64,000 nucleotides of DNA from Kribbella sindirgiensis (GCF_004331435.1 NZ_SJKA01000013.1:1-64000); one strand, 5' to 3'; shown: positions 53,510 through 62,799, numbered from the stretch's first letter. Notes: generated by a model from the sequence alone, not told the origin. Numbers and translations are program-made.

Positions 53510-53737
53510 ATGGAGACGCCGGAGTTCGACGAGTGGGTGGGGCAGCGGGGGGCCGCGCTGTTGCGGTTCGCCTACCTGCTCACCCGCGACCACGCACGCG
53601 CCGAGGAGGCCGTGCAGGACGCGCTGATCGCCGCGTACTCACGGTGGACCCGGATCTGCCGTGGCCAGGATCCGGAGGCGTACATCCGGCGCTCGATCGT
53701 GAACGCCGACATCGGAACAGCGGAGGCCAAGCGCTGA
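53510..53737 (+). pseudogene. Truncated SigE-type ECF sigma factor (region 2 only)
   Basis: A 75-residue product starting METPEFDEW. It contains sigma region 2 intact: LLRFAYLLTRDHARAEEAVQ and AYSRWTRI, then AYIRRSIVNA. It stops after DIGTAEAKR. Normal SigE-type ECF factors are about 165-175 residues; the linker and the whole of region 4 (the -35-recognising helix-turn-helix) are missing. GGGAGG lies 6 bases before the ATG. The stop still overlaps the next start (TGATG), so an in-frame internal deletion of about 90 codons is the simplest explanation. Confidence 0.75.
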
Positions 53738-54777
53738 TGGACGCATCCGAGAAGCTGATCGCGGACACTCTGTCGAGGCACGCGGCCGACGCACCAGCCG
53801 ACGACCACCTCCTGGCCGTGGTCCACGCCCGCCTACGCCGCCGCCGTACCGGTCGCTCGATCGGAGCCACCGTGCTGGCCTTCGCGGCCGTCGCGACCGC
53901 GATCACCGCGAGCCACTCGCTCACCACCGAACTCCGGACCGACCCACAGGTCGCCCGCCCGGGCGCACCTGCTCCCGGTTGGCATTGGGAGTCGTACAAG
54001 ACCGCCCAGGTACAGGTCCCGGACTCGTGGACGCAGTACATCTCCGGACCAGCGCCTTGTACCACGTTCGCGAACTCGGCCGTCCCGTCGGTCGGACGGT
54101 TCAACGGCTGGCTCGGGAAGTACGGCTACACGTGCGAGGACGCCGTACTCCCGCTGGGACGGCGAGCGCCGTACCTGTGGTTCAACGACGTGCAAGCGCC
54201 CGGGACCAAGCGGTACGACGCCGGCTGGACCGAGGAGACCCGTTTGGTCGGCGGCACGAAGATCAGCGTGCTGACGAACGACGATGCGCTCCGCCGTCGC
54301 ATCCTGGACTCGGCCCGCCCGATCACCGGCACGGACTACTACGGCTGCCCGCCGACGGACCTCGGACCGCATGGCACAGGTCTGGATGCGAAGGAGCAGA
54401 TCACCTCTGCCGACGTCTGCGAGTACTGGCATGGCTCGCTGGTCGCTGGATCCCAGCTCGGCGCCGGGACCGCGTCAGCTTTCGCGCAGCGAGTGAACGG
54501 CTCGCCGGAGGGTTCACGATCACCCCGCGCCAAGGGGTGCGGCAACATCGACCAGCGCACGTACGTCGTCACCCTGCACGGCCGCGCGAAGTCCGATTCG
54601 GTCTGGATCATCGCCGACTACTGCATCACGGACCGCACCGTCTCCACCGACGACGGCATCACCCAGCGCCGCGCCGACCGCGGCACCCTGGACCTGATCC
54701 AGCAAGGCGTCCACAGACCCATCCAGCCCAGCGACATCTTCGACCCGGTCCGCCCCATTACCCCACCAAACCGCTGA
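53737..54777 (+). CDS. Sigma-coupled single-pass membrane protein (anti-sigma-like)
   Basis: A 346-residue protein. A cytoplasmic N-terminal part of about 45 residues (SEKLIADTLSRHAADAP, HARLRRRRTGR) is followed by one helix (IGATVLAFAAVATAITA) and a large extracytoplasmic domain with several Cys (CTTFANS, YTCEDAV, YYGCPP, VCEYWH). The topology and the TGATG coupling to a sigma gene fit the membrane partner of SigE-type ECF factors. The zinc anti-sigma motif HxxxCxxC is absent. If its sigma factor is dead, this gene may be drifting or have another use. Confidence 0.7.
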   Translation: MDASEKLIADTLSRHAADAPADDHLLAVVHARLRRRRTGRSIGATVLAFAAVATAITASHSLTTELRTDPQVARPGAPAPGWHWESYKTAQVQVPDSWTQYISGPAPCTTFANSAVPSVGRFNGWLGKYGYTCEDAVLPLGRRAPYLWFNDVQAPGTKRYDAGWTEETRLVGGTKISVLTNDDALRRRILDSARPITGTDYYGCPPTDLGPHGTGLDAKEQITSADVCEYWHGSLVAGSQLGAGTASAFAQRVNGSPEGSRSPRAKGCGNIDQRTYVVTLHGRAKSDSVWIIADYCITDRTVSTDDGITQRRADRGTLDLIQQGVHRPIQPSDIFDPVRPITPPNR

Positions 54778-54779
54778 AC

Positions 54780-55181
54780 TCAGGACATCCCCGGGCTGGC
54801 GACGGGAAGGCCGATCGCCTTCGCCGTCGCCAGCAGACGCCGGTCATAGCTGACGAATGCGGTCAGATCGTCGCCCAGAACCGCGTCCGCCGTCGCGAGG
54901 TGAATCGCATCGAGCGAGCGAATCCACGGATCCTGGTAAGCAGCTGCGGTGGCGCGAACCGTCTCATCGACGTCGTACATGGACACTTGCGCCAGGACAG
55001 AAGGGGCGGTGGTGAGCAAGTCCGGCTCAGATCGTCGGAGAGCTCGTGGCAGCTCCACTTCCACCACCGCCGAGGACACGAAGATCCGATCGACCTGCTG
55101 GTTGAGCCAGTCGACGAGCTCCTGCGACTCAGCCTCCCGCCGAACGAGCTTCACCAACGCCGCTGCGTCCAGGTAGATCAT
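54780..55181 (-). CDS. VapC-type PIN-domain toxin
   Basis: A 133-residue PIN-domain ribonuclease. The acidic metal site is complete: D5 in MIYLDAAALVKL, Glu in VEVELPRAL, Asp in RSLDAIHLATA and Asp in VSYDRRLL. It should cut tRNA or rRNA when freed from its antitoxin. Its ATG shares one base with the antitoxin stop (TGATG). It ends 2 bases from the convergent anti-sigma-like gene. Confidence 0.92.
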   Translation of the reverse strand: MIYLDAAALVKLVRREAESQELVDWLNQQVDRIFVSSAVVEVELPRALRRSEPDLLTTAPSVLAQVSMYDVDETVRATAAAYQDPWIRSLDAIHLATADAVLGDDLTAFVSYDRRLLATAKAIGLPVASPGMS

Positions 55182-55453
55182 CAGTAGCGCTCCTCGTCCC
55201 GCATCTGCCTGAGCAGCTCACCGGCCTCATGATCGGTACGCACCTCACCCTTGGGTCTCGAGAACGGTCGTGTCAGCCGGGCAGGTCGGAAGCTCCCGCT
55301 TGCGAGTAGCCGGGCAACCGGCGAAGGCTCTGCCGGCACCAGCCGAGCGATGACCAGACCTCGCTCGGTGATGTCGATTTCCTCGCCCTGCTTGACCCGG
55401 GCCAGCACTCGCGCAGTTTCCTGGTTCAACATCCGGATCGGAACTTCAGCCAT
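55181..55453 (-). CDS. Antitoxin of the PIN-toxin pair (Phd/YefM-like)
   Basis: A 90-residue protein. The N-terminal domain (VPIRMLNQETARVLARVKQGEEIDITERGLVIARLVP in outline) is a Phd/YefM-type fold, and the C-terminal tail (SRPKGEVRTDHEAGELL) is the flexible toxin-neutralising part. The ATG at 55453 has GGAG upstream and a TACTAT -10-like box 9 bases before. The operon order is antitoxin then toxin, with overlapping codons. Confidence 0.88.
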   Translation of the reverse strand: MAEVPIRMLNQETARVLARVKQGEEIDITERGLVIARLVPAEPSPVARLLASGSFRPARLTRPFSRPKGEVRTDHEAGELLRQMRDEERY

Positions 55454-55495
55454 GGCTCCAGAATAGTACATATTTGTCTGACGCCGCCCACAAGG

Positions 55496-56317
55496 CTATT
55501 TCGACTGATAGACCCGGACGTAGTCGACGTCGAACGAGTTGGGGAACGGGGTCGTGGCGTCGGGTGGGCCGCCGCGGTCCGCGTTGGCCCAGGTGCCGCT
55601 GTTGAGGACGACGTACATCGGCTTGTCGGGGACCTGGGCGCCGGTGATGCTCGAGGTGGATTTGCCGTCGACCGTGAAGGTGATGCGGCCGGGTGACCAC
55701 AGCACGCCGTACGTGTGCCAACCGGTCGTGGGATCGAGCCCGGTCGCCCAATGGCTGTCCCAGCGAACATCCGGCCAGGTGCCGGACGCCAGCCCGCTGT
55801 GCATGCTCTCGATGCTCCCGAACCACTCGGCGACATCGATCTCAGGCGGCCAGCTCCGGTCCTGCGGAATCAGCCAGAACGCCGGCCACAACCCCTTGCC
55901 GGCGGGGAACTTCGCGCAGATCTCCCAGTACCCGTAGGTCTGGAAGAACTTGTCGTGCGAGGAGATGAACCCCTCGGTGTACTGGTACGTCCCGACGGGA
56001 TCCGTACCCACCACCGGCTTGTTGTCGGTCACCAGCCGCAACTTCCCACCGGACAGTACGACGTTCTCGTCGACGGCGTAGCTCCCGTACGACGTGTTGT
56101 GGTAGTGCCCACCCGCGCGTCCGGGGAAGTCCATCACCGTGCTCCACGACCGCTGGTCCAACGCACGACCGCCGAACTCGTCGTGCCAGCTCAACTGCAT
56201 GCCGGCAGGTCGCTGCGGCGCGGATGCACAGGTGGGAGCCGTCGCTTGGGCGGGGGCACTGGTAAGGGTTGCCGTAAGCAACAACAGGGCGCCACTGAGA
56301 ATTCGTAGTCGCATCAT
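55496..56317 (-). CDS. Secreted GH16 glycoside hydrolase
   Basis: A 273-residue exported enzyme. A signal peptide ends near APAQATA. The GH16 catalytic signature EIDVAEWFG gives nucleophile E159, assisting D161 and acid/base E164. WHDEFGGRALDQRSW and WPAFWLIP are further family blocks. GH16 members cleave beta-1,3(4)-glucans or beta-galactans (agar, carrageenan, porphyran); subfamily cannot be fixed by eye. It is the last gene of the ABC operon, with its ATG overlapping the permease stop. The adjacent galactose-type catabolic genes make a galactan plausible. Confidence 0.9.
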   Translation of the reverse strand: MMRLRILSGALLLLTATLTSAPAQATAPTCASAPQRPAGMQLSWHDEFGGRALDQRSWSTVMDFPGRAGGHYHNTSYGSYAVDENVVLSGGKLRLVTDNKPVVGTDPVGTYQYTEGFISSHDKFFQTYGYWEICAKFPAGKGLWPAFWLIPQDRSWPPEIDVAEWFGSIESMHSGLASGTWPDVRWDSHWATGLDPTTGWHTYGVLWSPGRITFTVDGKSTSSITGAQVPDKPMYVVLNSGTWANADRGGPPDATTPFPNSFDVDYVRVYQSK

Positions 56318-57135
56318 TTGATCCCTGACGTCGAGAAGCCGCTGACGAAGCGGCGCTGCATGAAGAGGAAGAGGATCAGGACGGGGAGGACGTACATCAC
56401 GGCGCCGGCGGCGACGAGGTTGTTCAGTGGCAGGCCCTTGTCGTTGACGTAGCCGGTCGCCATCGCGACGGCCAGGGTCGTGCTGTCCTGGCTGAGGAAC
56501 ATGGCGGGACCGACGAAGTCGCCCCAGGCGTGCGTGAAGGAGAGGATCACGCTGGCCGCGATCACCGGCCAGGACTGAGGCAGGAAGATCCGCCAGAAGA
56601 TCCCGACGTACCCGCAGCCGTCGATGATCGCGGCCTCCTCCATCTCTCGCGGGATGCCCGCGAAGAACTGCCGGAACAGGAAGATCAGGAACGCGCTGCC
56701 GCCCAGCCCCCAGGCGACCCACGGCCAGTAGGTGTTGACCATGTGCAGCTTCGCGAAGATCAGGTACGTCGGAACCAGCGTCACGATCCCCGGCAGCATC
56801 ATCGTCGCGAGCAGCACGACGAACAGCTGTTTCTTCCCGGGTGCCGTCAGCCGGGCGAACCCGAATCCGACCCATGCCGAGCTCAGCGTGGTCAGCGTCG
56901 TACTGATGAACGCGATGGTCAGCGAGTTCTGGGCGGCGCCGAGGAAGTTCACCTGGCTGATCGCGTCGGTGTAGTTCGCGAGCCGGGGCGCCTGCGGCCA
57001 CCAGCTCGGCGGGAACGACGCCATCTCCGCCGGTGACTTCAGCGAGGTCGACACCAGCCAGAGGATCGGGCTGAGCATCGTCAGGACGACGGCCAGCAGC
57101 ACGATGTAGAGCGCCCACCGGTAGGTCCGCGTCAT
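56314..57135 (-). CDS. Sugar ABC importer permease (MalG type)
   Basis: A 273-residue protein with six helices, starting TRTYRWALYIVLLAVVLTML. The EAA loop is EEAAIIDGCGYVGIFW. The ATG at 57135 overlaps the stop of the partner permease by 4 bases. The longer open frame to 57990 is within the upstream permease and is not used. Confidence 0.92.
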   Translation of the reverse strand: MTRTYRWALYIVLLAVVLTMLSPILWLVSTSLKSPAEMASFPPSWWPQAPRLANYTDAISQVNFLGAAQNSLTIAFISTTLTTLSSAWVGFGFARLTAPGKKQLFVVLLATMMLPGIVTLVPTYLIFAKLHMVNTYWPWVAWGLGGSAFLIFLFRQFFAGIPREMEEAAIIDGCGYVGIFWRIFLPQSWPVIAASVILSFTHAWGDFVGPAMFLSQDSTTLAVAMATGYVNDKGLPLNNLVAAGAVMYVLPVLILFLFMQRRFVSGFSTSGIK

Positions 57136-58115
57136 TTCGACCCCTCCGGCTCGACGGTGTAGAAGACGGTCCGGGCGCTGACCTTGATGATCAGCAGGGT
57201 GACGAGCAGGATCACCGCGAACAGCAGCCACAGCATCGCCGACGCGTAGCCGAAGCGGGACGCGCTGAAGTACTGCGCGAACACATGGATCATGTACAAG
57301 TAGTTGCCCTGAGGCACCGCCCCGGCACCGCTCAGCGAGCCCGACGACAACAGCAGCGGCGCGAACGACTGCAGCGAGCCGATCATGCCGGTGATCACCT
57401 GGAACAGGATCACCGGTGACAGCAGCGGGACGGTGATCCTGGTGAACGACTGCCAGTACGACGCCCCGTCGACCTGCGCCGCCTCGAGCAGCTCCCGGGG
57501 GATGTCCTGCAACCCCGCCAGCGAGATGATCATCGATCCGCCGCAACCCCACAGCACCAGGGCGTACAGCACGTAGCGGGCGTTCGGATCCACGAGCCAG
57601 GTGATCGGGTTCGCGCCGAGGGTGCTCAGGATGCCGTTCGCCGCACCGGCGTCGCGGTCGAAGATCAGCCGGAACGTCAGCGCCGCCCCGACCGGCGGGA
57701 CCACGGCCGGCAGATAGATCAGCGCCCGGAACAACCCGCGCGCCCGGATCGGCTGGTTCACCATCACCGCCAGCAACAGCCCGGCGAGGATCGACAACGG
57801 CACGGTGACGAGCGCGAACATGCCGGTCTTGGCGAGCGAACTCAGGGTCAGCGGGTCGTGGAAGATGTCGATGTAGTTCTGGAAGCCGACGAAATGCGTC
57901 CTCGGCGACAGGCCGTCGGAGTCCGTCAAGCTGAGCCAGAACGCGTACCCGAGGGGGAAGACGGTCAGGCCGACGAACCCGAGGACCCACGGCGCGACGA
58001 ACAGGTAGAAGGTGCGCGCCTTGCGCAGTGTCGGCGGCTTCTTCTTCCGGTCCGGGCGTTCCACCGCGGCCTCCGCGACGGTGGAACGCCGTACGTCGGT
58101 CAGTGCGGAGCTCAC
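57132..58115 (-). CDS. Sugar ABC importer permease (MalF type)
   Basis: A 327-residue protein with a basic N-terminal tail (RPDRKKKPPTLRKAR) and six helices beginning FYLFVAPWVLGFVGLTVFPL. The EAA loop is LEAAQVDGASYWQSF. The start is GTG at 58115, overlapping the binding-protein stop (GTGA). It pairs with the permease at 56314; no ATPase gene is present in the operon. Confidence 0.92.
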   Translation of the reverse strand: MSSALTDVRRSTVAEAAVERPDRKKKPPTLRKARTFYLFVAPWVLGFVGLTVFPLGYAFWLSLTDSDGLSPRTHFVGFQNYIDIFHDPLTLSSLAKTGMFALVTVPLSILAGLLLAVMVNQPIRARGLFRALIYLPAVVPPVGAALTFRLIFDRDAGAANGILSTLGANPITWLVDPNARYVLYALVLWGCGGSMIISLAGLQDIPRELLEAAQVDGASYWQSFTRITVPLLSPVILFQVITGMIGSLQSFAPLLLSSGSLSGAGAVPQGNYLYMIHVFAQYFSASRFGYASAMLWLLFAVILLVTLLIIKVSARTVFYTVEPEGSK

Positions 58116-59476
58116 CGCAACCGCTTCTTTCCGTCCGCGAGCTGCGCGTTGATCTGCGAGTTCAGCGTGTCGGCGAACTGGCCGGCCGTCATCGTGCCCT
58201 TGATGGCCTTCGGCAACTCACGGGTGATGATCGCGTTGATCGCGTCCTGCCGGACATACGGCGTGAACGACGTCACCGAGAAGTGCTGCTGCTCCGCCAT
58301 CTGCACCTCGTAGGCCTGCTTCTGGTACGGCAGCTTCTGCGGCATCAGCTTCTGCAGCGACTTGAGCGGCGGAATGCCCCAGCCGCCGGTCGCCCGCGCC
58401 TTCGCGGGGTCGCCGGCGAGGAACCACTCCATCACCGCCCAGGCGGCGTCCTTGTTCTTGCTCGCCTTGGGCATCCACAGGCCGGTCGCGCCGAAGCACG
58501 GGCTGACGCGCCGGCTGGTGTCGAACTGCGGCGCCGGCGCGAACCCCGCGACCTTGGCGGACTTGGGGTCGCCGGCGAACAGACCGCCGAGCCAGTAGCC
58601 GCTGAGCGTGGTCGCCATCCGGCCGGCCTGGAACGTCGGTCCGTCCCAGCCGTTCGGGTCGGGGTTGAGCACCGTCGGCCCGATCCCCGCCTTCGCGTAG
58701 TCCAGATACCAGGTGAGTGCACGCTGCGCCTCCGAGCTGCTGAAGTCGACAGAGGCCAGGTCGTCGGACGTCAGCTTCCCGCCGGCCAGATCGGTCAGCC
58801 AGGTCAGCTGCGTGAACAGACCGAGTCCGTTCGGGTTGAGACCGTAGACGCTCACCTTGGCGCCTTGCCGCTTCACCAGTCGCTTGCCCTCGTCGAGCAG
58901 GTCGTCGAGCAGCAGAGGCGTCGTCGCACTCGGATGGGTCACCTTGGACGCGTCGTACAGCGCGCTGTTGAACCAGAGCGTGCAGTCCTGCGAGTAGTCC
59001 TTCGCGAACCCGTACCGCGGACCGCTGCCCTGCTTCTCACCGTCGTACCGCCAGAGGTCGTTGACGGGGTCGATGTCGTCGGCCTTGATCAGCGTGCTCT
59101 TCGCGAAGTACGGGTCCAGGTTCTCCGCGACCTGCCTGGCCACCAGGTACGGCGTGTCCGTCGCGCCCATGCCCCGGACCACGTCCGGCGGGTTGCCGCT
59201 GGCAAGCATCGCGGTCAGCTTGGTCAGGTCGTACTCGACGGTCTTCACGGTCACGCCGAGCGCCTGGGACGCCGCCTTGGCCTCCTTCGGGCCGAACTCG
59301 CCCGACTGCGACATGACAGTCACGGTGCCCTTGGCGGCCGAGCCGGTGCCAGGAGCGGCGGCCGGGGTGTTCGTGGAGGACGCGGGTGAGCAGCCCACCG
59401 CCAGCGCACCACCGGCGGCCGCGCCGCCGAGCGCCAGGAACCGGCGGCGGGAGAGCCCTGTGTTCGTTGTGGTCAT
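58112..59476 (-). CDS. Sugar-binding lipoprotein with Tat-type signal
   Basis: A 454-residue family-1 binding protein. The N terminus SRRRFLALGGAAAGGALAVG has a twin-arginine motif and ends in a lipobox Cys (AVGCS), so Tat export with lipid anchoring is expected. Binding-protein blocks include KLTAMLASGNPPDVV, DYSQDCTLWFNSALYD and AGRMATTLSGYW. The ATG at 59476 is chosen; a longer frame lies inside the SDR gene. It lies 10 bases after the SDR gene, in the same operon. Confidence 0.92.
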   Translation of the reverse strand: MTTTNTGLSRRRFLALGGAAAGGALAVGCSPASSTNTPAAAPGTGSAAKGTVTVMSQSGEFGPKEAKAASQALGVTVKTVEYDLTKLTAMLASGNPPDVVRGMGATDTPYLVARQVAENLDPYFAKSTLIKADDIDPVNDLWRYDGEKQGSGPRYGFAKDYSQDCTLWFNSALYDASKVTHPSATTPLLLDDLLDEGKRLVKRQGAKVSVYGLNPNGLGLFTQLTWLTDLAGGKLTSDDLASVDFSSSEAQRALTWYLDYAKAGIGPTVLNPDPNGWDGPTFQAGRMATTLSGYWLGGLFAGDPKSAKVAGFAPAPQFDTSRRVSPCFGATGLWMPKASKNKDAAWAVMEWFLAGDPAKARATGGWGIPPLKSLQKLMPQKLPYQKQAYEVQMAEQQHFSVTSFTPYVRQDAINAIITRELPKAIKGTMTAGQFADTLNSQINAQLADGKKRLR

Positions 59477-59486
59477 GGCCAGCCTC

Positions 59487-60266
59487 TCAATCGGATGTCT
59501 CTGGGTCGAACAGCCGGCAGACCGGGCCGGAGGAGGGGCCGGCCCGGTCCGCCAGGGCTTCGCTGTCGTCTTCGGGTCGGTAGCCCAGCTGGTGCCGGGC
59601 GGAGGTGATGTCCCAGTAGTTGCGGGTGTTCGCGGACACGCCGAAGTGCACGCCGTACCGCTCACGCGCCTGCAGGGCGGCGAGGACCAGCCGGCCGGCG
59701 TCGTCGTCGGAGAGCCATTGCCCGAGGTAGCGGCGTTCGGACGGCGGCCACCCGGTCAGCCCGAGACGCAGGCAGGTGACGGACGCACCGGTGCGCTCAG
59801 CATGCGTCCGGCCGAGCGCCTCCAGGACGACCTTGCCCAGCCCGTACGGGCAGCAGGGGCGCGGGTCGAGCCGTGGATCGACAGGCCGGTACTGCGGGCG
59901 GTTGTACTCACCCAGCGCGTGCAGCGAACTGGCCAGCACCAGCTTCGGTACGGCGTGCGCCGCGGCCGCCTCGAGTACTACCTGAGTCGTCCATACGTTG
60001 GCGGCGTACACGCTGTCCCAGGTCTGCCAGGGGCTGCTGTTCCCCGCCAGGTGCAGGACCGCGTCCGCTCCGGCCAGCGCGTCACGGGCCTCCTCGGGAT
60101 CGCCCAGGTCGGCCTGCACCAGCCCCGCGGTGCGCTGCGCCGGGACGGCACTGTCGATCAGCCGCACCCGGTAGTGCTTGCGCATCCACGGCAGTACCAC
60201 CGTGGCGACGCGCCCCAGTCCGCCGGTCACCACCACCAGCGGCGCGTTGCTCAGCTCAGCGTCCAT
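59487..60266 (-). CDS. NAD-dependent extended SDR, uronate-dehydrogenase-like
   Basis: A 259-residue SDR. The dinucleotide motif is VVVTGGLGRVA, with Asp in LIDSAV for NAD(H). The catalytic Tyr-Lys pair is in CPYGLGKVVLE. The C-terminal pattern LGQWLSDDDAGRLVLAAL, FGVSANTRNYWD and LGYRPEDDSE matches uronate dehydrogenase (Udh)-type enzymes, which oxidise C1 of hexuronates to lactones. Next to dgoD and a GH27 gene, oxidation of galactose or a related sugar to its lactone is an alternative. It is the first gene of the leftward operon, divergent from the ROK regulator. Confidence 0.82.
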   Translation of the reverse strand: MDAELSNAPLVVVTGGLGRVATVVLPWMRKHYRVRLIDSAVPAQRTAGLVQADLGDPEEARDALAGADAVLHLAGNSSPWQTWDSVYAANVWTTQVVLEAAAAHAVPKLVLASSLHALGEYNRPQYRPVDPRLDPRPCCPYGLGKVVLEALGRTHAERTGASVTCLRLGLTGWPPSERRYLGQWLSDDDAGRLVLAALQARERYGVHFGVSANTRNYWDITSARHQLGYRPEDDSEALADRAGPSSGPVCRLFDPETSD

Positions 60267-60409
60267 GTCGTTCGTCCGGTCGCCGGGCCCGGGGCGATCC
60301 CCGAGCTGTGGCAGGAATTGTTCGAGCACTTCGCCGTTTGTGTCAAGAGTGTGAACGCAGGTTGTCAGTTTTGTTGACGACGGTTCGGAGTTCGTCAATA
60401 CTTTTCGTC

Positions 60410-61657
60410 GTGGCTGCCAAGGACACCGGATCTCTGCGAGCGCTGCGGCGCACCAACTCCGAACGGATGCTGTCCGCGCTGATGGAGCACGGAGCACTGC
60501 ACCGGGCGGAGCTGGCGCGGATCTGCGGCGTGTCCCGGACGACGGTGTCGACGATCGTGGCCGACCTGATCACCGGCGGCGTGGTGATCGAAGTGGTCGG
60601 CGAACAGGTCGCCCGCGCCGGGATCGACGCGTCCGAGGTCGACGGACGGGCACGCGGTTTCCTGCGGGCCAACCCCTCGGCCGGCGCGGCCGCGGGTCTC
60701 GACTTCACGCTCGAGCGCGTGTGGTGCCACCTCGCCGACCTCTCCGGCGGGACGCTGGCCAGCGACGGGGTCCGCGTGGGCCGGGACACCCCATGGCAGG
60801 AGCGGCTCGCGGCCGGGCTCGCGCTGCTCGACGACCTCCTGGAGCAGACCGGTCGCGGCCGCGGCAACCTGGTCGGTGTCGCGATCGGCGTACCTGGTCC
60901 GATCGACCTGCAGACCGGTGTGGTCGGTCCGTCGCTCCCGGGGCAGGCCTGGGCCGGGGTGAACGTCGCGGCGGAGTTCGGCCGGCGGATCGACGTACCG
61001 GTGCTGGTGGAGAACAACACGCGGCTGGAGGCGGTCGCCGAGTTCACCTGGGGCGCGGGGCGGGATGTCCGCGACGTGCTGTATCTCGGGTTGTCGACCG
61101 GGATCGGGTCCGGGCTGCTTGTCGACGGCAACCTGCACCATGGCGGCGCGCGCGGTGGCGGCGGCGAGATCGGCCACCTGTCCGCCGACTCGAACGGTGA
61201 GCCCTGTCCGTGCGGGAATCGCGGCTGCCTGGTGCAGTACGCGTCACTGCAGGCCGTCCTCGCGGCTCTCGCGCCGGTGCTCGGTGCGGACGCCGGCCTC
61301 GACGAGCTGCTGGCAGCCGCCGCCGACGGTCAGCCGGACACGTTGCGGGTGCTGCGTGACGCCGGTGAGCTGACCGGGCGGGTGCTCGCGAACATCTGCA
61401 ACCTGCTGAACCCGGAGCGCATCATCGTCGGCGGCGAGCTCGCGCGCGCGGGCGACCTGATCCTGGACCCGATCCGCGCCACCCTGCGCCGTACGGCGAT
61501 GTCACTGACCCGCGACGTCGACGTGGTCGCGGCCGAGCTCGACCTCGGCGCCCGCGCCGGCGCGTCCGGTGCCGCAGCCCTGGTGCTCCGCCAGACCGAC
61601 CAACTGGTCGCCGCACTCCTGTCCGCTCCAGACCGGCAACCGAATGAGGCAGTGTGA
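60410..61657 (+). CDS. ROK-family transcriptional regulator
   Basis: A 415-residue ROK repressor. The N-terminal winged helix reads GALHRAELARICGVSRTTVSTIV. The ROK sugar-kinase-like domain has GVAIGVPGPID, GLSTGIGSGLLVDG and the zinc site CPCGNRGCL. The start is GTG at 60410, with TACTTT 5 bases upstream; a longer open frame is rejected. By position it controls both the dgoD/GH27 operon and the divergent SDR/ABC/GH16 operon. The 143-base gap to the SDR start has several GTCA/TGAC half sites, including GTCAG-N5-TTGAC-like near 60364-60378. Confidence 0.92.
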   Translation: MAAKDTGSLRALRRTNSERMLSALMEHGALHRAELARICGVSRTTVSTIVADLITGGVVIEVVGEQVARAGIDASEVDGRARGFLRANPSAGAAAGLDFTLERVWCHLADLSGGTLASDGVRVGRDTPWQERLAAGLALLDDLLEQTGRGRGNLVGVAIGVPGPIDLQTGVVGPSLPGQAWAGVNVAAEFGRRIDVPVLVENNTRLEAVAEFTWGAGRDVRDVLYLGLSTGIGSGLLVDGNLHHGGARGGGGEIGHLSADSNGEPCPCGNRGCLVQYASLQAVLAALAPVLGADAGLDELLAAAADGQPDTLRVLRDAGELTGRVLANICNLLNPERIIVGGELARAGDLILDPIRATLRRTAMSLTRDVDVVAAELDLGARAGASGAAALVLRQTDQLVAALLSAPDRQPNEAV

Positions 61658-62799
61658 AGATCGTCGGATACGAGACGTTTCTGGTGGCGCCGCGGTGGCA
61701 GTTCCTGCGGATCGACACCGACGAAGGGATCAGCGGCTGGGGTGAGCCGATCGTCGAGGGACGGGCCGAGGCCGTCCAGGGCGCGGTCGCGGCCCTGATG
61801 GAGTACCTGGTCGGCGCGGATCCGTTGCGGATCGAGGAGCACTGGCAGGTGATGGCGAAGGGCGGCTTCTACCGCGGCGGTCCGGTGCTGTCGAGTGCGC
61901 TGGCCGGGATCGATCAGGCGCTCTGGGACATCAAGGGGCGCTACCACGAGGTCCCGGTGCACGAGCTGCTCGGCGGGCCGGTCCGGGAGCGGGCGCGTGT
62001 CTACACCTGGGTCCACGGGCGCGACAACGCGCAGCTCGTCGACGAGGCCCAAGCCAAGGTGGAGAAAGGCTTCACGGCACTCAAGCTCAACCTGTCCGAG
62101 GCGCTGCCGCCGATCCCTTCAGCCGCTCAGCTCCGCGCCTCGGTGAGCCGGGTCGAGGCGCTGCGCGACGCACTCGGCGACGGGGTGGACATCGCGCTCG
62201 ATTTCCACGGCCGGTTCAGTACGGCGGCGACGCGGCAGATCCTGCCGTTGCTCGAGCCGCTGCTGCCGATGTTCGTCGAGGAGCCGGTGCTGCCCGAGTT
62301 CGCCCGCGACCTGCGCCGGATCACCGAATCGACCAGCATCCCGATCGCCACCGGCGAGCGGCTGTTCTCCCGCTGGGACTTCCGGGACGTGCTGACCACC
62401 GGCATCGCGGTCGCGCAGCCGGACATCTCGCACGCCGGCGGCATCTCCGAGGTACGCCGGATCGCCGCGATGGCCGAGGCGTACGACGTGAGCGTCGCGC
62501 CGCACTGCCCGCTCGGGCCGATCACGCTGGCCGCGAGCCTGCAGCTCGACTTCGCGATCCCGAACTTCCTGATCCAGGAGCAGAGCCTCGGCATCGAGTA
62601 CGGCGGCGGCAACGCGCTGCTCGACTACCTGGTGGATCCGGACGTGTTCGCCTTCACCGACGGGCATGTGCAACGCCCGACGGGTCCCGGCCTGGGCATC
62701 CAGGTCGACGAGGACGTCGTACGGGCCGCGGCCGCGGAGCCGCACCGCTGGCGCTCGCCCGTGCTGCGGCACGACGACGGTTCCTTCGCGGAATGGTGA
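61654..62799 (+). CDS. dgoD: D-galactonate dehydratase (enolase superfamily)
   Basis: A 381-residue enolase-superfamily dehydratase. Long stretches follow E. coli DgoD from memory of that sequence: RIDTDEGISGWGEP, GFYRGGPVLSSALAGIDQAL, the metal ligand D183 in LDFHGR, Glu in FVEEPVLPE and ATGERLFSR, and the general-acid His284 in APHCPLGPI. The C terminus RHDDGSFAEW also matches. It converts D-galactonate to 2-keto-3-deoxy-galactonate. The GTG start overlaps the ROK stop and its stop overlaps the GH27 start, giving a tightly coupled operon. Confidence 0.93.
   Translation: MKIVGYETFLVAPRWQFLRIDTDEGISGWGEPIVEGRAEAVQGAVAALMEYLVGADPLRIEEHWQVMAKGGFYRGGPVLSSALAGIDQALWDIKGRYHEVPVHELLGGPVRERARVYTWVHGRDNAQLVDEAQAKVEKGFTALKLNLSEALPPIPSAAQLRASVSRVEALRDALGDGVDIALDFHGRFSTAATRQILPLLEPLLPMFVEEPVLPEFARDLRRITESTSIPIATGERLFSRWDFRDVLTTGIAVAQPDISHAGGISEVRRIAAMAEAYDVSVAPHCPLGPITLAASLQLDFAIPNFLIQEQSLGIEYGGGNALLDYLVDPDVFAFTDGHVQRPTGPGLGIQVDEDVVRAAAAEPHRWRSPVLRHDDGSFAEW

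Noticed and set aside
61654..62799. Mandelate racemase or galactarate/glucarate dehydratase identity for the enolase-superfamily gene
   Set aside because: Block-by-block agreement, including D183 and the FAEW-type C terminus, is with galactonate dehydratase.
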